Source: Oxytricha trifallax
Lineage: Eukaryota > Ciliophora > Spirotrichea > Sporadotrichida > Oxytrichidae
Assembly (NCBI GenBank): GCA_000711775.1
Contig: ARYC01017699.1
Location: 1-64,000 of the forward strand
Direction: 5' to 3'
Length of the DNA: 64,000 nt
Positions 61,765 to 64,000 of the stretch are shown here, one piece after another. The notes beneath the pieces were generated by a model. The model made no database searches and was not told where the DNA came from. It saw only the letters and a list, made by a program, of their open reading frames with translations. Made by a program: the position numbers and the translations under genes. Within the stretch, counting starts at the first letter, position 1; every line of letters starts with the position of its first letter.

Positions 61765-63212
61765 ATGAGCGGTAACCTGTTAAGAAGAGCGGCATTACTT
61801 GGATCGAGTCAATAAAAATTATCATTCCAGCAACCAAGAAAAGTAGAGGCCAGAGACGCTTGTACTCAGTGAGAGCCTACTTATGACAACTTTGACCAGT
61901 CTAGCTTTGAGATTTAAATATAAGTTAAGTAGAAGGTTATCAAAGAAGCAGAGAAAATTGAGAAGAGTTAAACAACCCGCCATAGAGCATTAATAAATTC
62001 CAGCTAAAGTTGACTATTAATGCAAAGAATGCAATAAAGTTTTCCCTTACTAGTCGACTTATAAAAGACACTTGAGAGATATACACAACGATATGCCAAG
62101 GTTATATCTCAAGCATTAAAAGAAAGATGGGAAGTATGTCTGTGAGTTCTGTGAGAAGCCATATTCTCATACTAGAGATCTCAAAGTGCACTTAAAGAAA
62201 AAGCACAATTAAAGTTTTGTCTTTATTCATGAACCTACTGGTAATAAATTCCTTTAAAAGAGAAGATCAAGAAACCCAGTGGAGTCTCTTAGAGTTGAAG
62301 TGTAGAAGTAAGTCAAAATGAAGAAAGCAGTCAAGAACTTTCCAGTCTCTGAGATCAATAAAATCATGGTTAAAATTGAGGCAATGAAGATTCCTATATT
62401 AAAAATTATTGACTTAGATTCTTGCCTAGAAAGCTACCTTACTCTTGAAGAAAAAATTGAGAAGAGAGTCATTACTGATGACTAATATGCTTACAAGATA
62501 TATCCTTTCAATTACTTCCTTGCTGATGACAAGTTCCAAATGGAATTTGCTAATGAGTATTATGCTCTTTAAAAAGCCAAAGTTAAATGAGTGCAGGCAT
62601 ATCATCTAGCTTGATGCTATTTTACTTGGTAAAGATCATGTAGCCTTCAGGCTTCCTTTACTTGAAATGACTTACAGAGAATTCTTATCTGACAATAGAT
62701 GTCAGAGATAAATTGGCTAGATAGTATAGCAGATAGTTGAGGGGATTGAAGAGCTTCACAAGCTAGGTTATGTTCATAGAGACTTAAAGCCAGAGAACAT
62801 CATGATGAACTTTCAGCCTCTTAGAGTTTATATTATTGACTTCAACAGAGCTCAAAGAGTGCAAGCCTCTGCATAAGGAAATGTATACGGCACTCCTGGA
62901 TATTTCCCAGAGAGAGAAGATTGGAGAGATGGAGACACTTAATGGGATATCTGGGCTCTAGCAGTAATAATAATAGAGAGCGACATGCCAAGAAACGATT
63001 ACTTTAGCTGCAAGGGTGAGAGAGATTCTAAGCAGAGAATCAAACAATATCTCGATAAAAATAAAATAAATGGAGGTCTCAGAGAACTTGCATACTCAAC
63101 TATTATCAAGCCAAGCTAAGAGAATTAACAAACAATAGAAACAATCAAACATCAACTTAGAAAGATAAAATTCAGAGAACTGCCACATGACTCTAAGCTT
63201 ATGTTTGTATGA
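61765..63212 (+). pseudogene. TBE 57-kDa gene: two C2H2 fingers and a protein kinase domain, decayed
   Basis: ATG 61765 begins MSGNLLRRAALLGSSQQKL. TGA replaces codon 36 (61870-61872), a shift near 61975 leads into the fingers, and one extra A near 62584-62587 shifts the frame again. Fingers: DYQCKECNKVFPYQSTYKRH plus LRDIH, and GKYVCEFCEKPYSHTRDLKV plus HLKKKH. Kinase part: ELHKLGYVHRDLKPENIMM (catalytic Asp 62781-62783), VYIIDFNRAQ in place of DFG (Asp 62838-62840, then Phe-Asn), then GTPGYFPERE and DIWALAVIIIE. Ends FV before TGA 63210-63212. The Asn in the DFG position may be a family feature or a lesion. Confidence 0.9.
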
Positions 63213-63234
63213 AATATTTTAAAAACTCGCTTGT

Positions 63235-63373
63235 TATACTCACTTAAATTACTAATATTTAAACATTAAACCCCTACATAAACCCTATTAAAACCCTAAT
63301 AAAGTATGCGTTAATAGTCTACTTTTATCAATCAAAAACTCAATCAAACTACTGAAAGGGTTTTGGGGTTTTG
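63235..63373. repeat. TBE right terminal inverted repeat
   Basis: 139 bp. It begins tatactcacttaaat and ends in the G4T4 repeat, followed by the ATT target duplicate. Confidence 0.93.
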
Positions 63374-63542
63374 ATTGTCAAAGTCTGATTGAAATTCTAA
63401 TGGAATTTCAAAATATTAAAAATCAGAGATTTTTTTCATATTCATAATCATCATCTTGATTGTCATCTTCAACGCTAAGTATTTAGACATCAATTTTCTT
63501 AAAATTTGAATTTTTTGGGAAAAATCCCCAGACTTTGACAAT
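63374..63542. repeat. 14-bp perfect inverted repeat abutting the TBE
   Basis: ATTGTCAAAGTCTG at 63374-63387 and CAGACTTTGACAAT at 63529-63542. The left arm starts with the ATT target duplicate, so the TBE inserted exactly at its edge. It may be a small element or chance within the coding-like frame. Confidence 0.55.
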
Positions 63543-63760
63543 GCTTGATATTGATTTTATTAGTGCTATTGCTATTATTGTTGCTATTATTGTTGTTATT
63601 ATTATTTAAACTCCACACTCTCCACACTTTTTATTTTTTAAGGAAGATATCCTGAAGATACCCTGAAGATATGATGAAGATATCTTAGAAAAATTTATGA
63701 AAAACTTTAAGATCAGCTACAGCATTAACTAGTTCACTGCCCTAAAATAGAAATGAAATG
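63374..63760 (-). CDS. part of a poly-Gln frame interrupted by the TBE
   Basis: The minus strand gives YLHHIFRVSSGYLPQKIKS, VESVEFK, a run of 12 Gln (mostly TAA/TAG/CAA, 63563-63610), HQQNQYQALSKSGDFSQKI and FQYFEIPLEFQSDFDN at the TBE edge. If the TBE and one ATT are removed, the same frame continues left of 59219 as TSVDTSGCLIEIKSN and stays free of TGA down to about 58575. Poly-Gln tracts are common in ciliate proteins. The strand is not proven, because a plus-strand frame (58216-58818) overlaps the left part. Confidence 0.35.
63642..63686 (+). repeat. minisatellite of a GAAGATAYCCT-like unit
   Basis: About four imperfect copies in a row (gaagatatcct, gaagataccct, gaagatatgat, gaagatatctt). 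Confidence 0.75.
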
Positions 63761-64000
63761 GAAAAGATGAAAAAAATAAAAATTCCATTTTTAGATAGTT
63801 GATTAATTAATTAAAGTTAAATAAGCTTATATTCAAACTTAATTCAAATAAGTGACTGTTTGATCTTTAATACATGTGTATTGATATGAACATAATTCTA
63901 TTTGATCTCTTTTTTTATTTTATTTTAACAGTCTCCATATTTTAATTATACTCGCTTAATATAGAGCTTTCTAATATTAAAAAAATATTTTTAAAGATAA

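Larger units (their letters stand above)
59219..63373. mobile_element. complete TBE transposon, 4155 bp, decayed
   Basis: Both termini are C4A4/G4T4 units (caaaaccccaaaacc at 59219), with 139-bp inverted repeats and a perfect ATT target duplication at 59216-59218 and 63374-63376. The element contains the three TBE genes in the known order: transposase (+), 22-kDa gene (-) and 57-kDa zinc-finger/kinase gene (+). Every gene has at least one frameshift, nonsense codon or catalytic substitution, so this copy is non-autonomous in its present state. Its ends remain complete and could still be recognised in trans. Confidence 0.96.

Noticed and set aside
1..64000. TGA as a sense codon (Trp) across the window
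   Set aside because: Some interrupted frames read well with Trp at TGA, but TBE genes end at TGA as expected. The TGA frequency in the candidate frames is close to chance, and frameshifts accompany them. Decay or short inserts are simpler.
1..64000. CRISPR arrays, rRNA genes, bacterial promoters or operons
   Set aside because: None seen. The sequence is eukaryotic germline DNA.

Overview
The window looks like micronuclear (germline) DNA of a stichotrich ciliate such as Oxytricha or a close relative. Two observations support this. Both ends of the window carry TBE-type (telomere-bearing element) transposons, whose termini are G4T4/C4A4 telomere-like repeats and which sit at ANT target sites. 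The TBE genes read as proteins only when TAA and TAG are glutamine and TGA is the sole stop. The rest is very AT-rich, with scattered GC-richer islands. With one stop codon, frames of 200 codons arise by chance in such DNA, so most non-TBE coding calls are deliberately low confidence.

Layout. 1-1085: truncated TBE with the transposase on the minus strand. 2.0-4.3 kb: minus-strand coding-like relic. 6.43-6.88 kb: short inverted-repeat element. 7.88-8.43 kb: GC-rich island of unknown function. 9.6-10.6 kb: weak plus-strand coding signal. 12.6-13.2 and 55.1-55.7 kb: two copies of a dispersed repeat with a tRNA-like end and a G4T4 unit. 13.4-15.0 and 46.2-47.5 kb: paired, partly homologous islands. 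17.8-19.3 kb: decayed CDPK-like protein kinase. 20.1-21.6 kb: long TGA-poor frame. 24.2-31.0 kb: several coding-like relics and a 517-bp inverted-repeat element with an 8-bp target duplication. 33.8-36.7 kb: the clearest block of MDS-like islands, with reading on both strands and at least one AT-rich insert bounded by a 7-bp direct repeat whose removal restores a frame. 38.3-43.5, 48.6-49.5, 52.0-55.0 and 56.2-56.8 kb: further coding-like islands. 59219-63373: a complete but decayed TBE with three genes. 63374-64000: sequence that, joined to the DNA left of the TBE, gives one open frame beginning with a poly-glutamine tract.

How the parts relate. The complete TBE has the expected gene trio: DDE transposase, the '22-kDa' gene convergent with it, and the '57-kDa' zinc-finger/kinase gene divergent from that. 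All three carry lesions, and the transposase has lost its second catalytic Asp. The partial TBE at the left end retains D, D and E but has a frameshift near the N terminus. The remaining islands are best read as macronuclear-destined segments or old gene relics separated by internal eliminated sequence. Only a macronuclear assembly can tell these apart.
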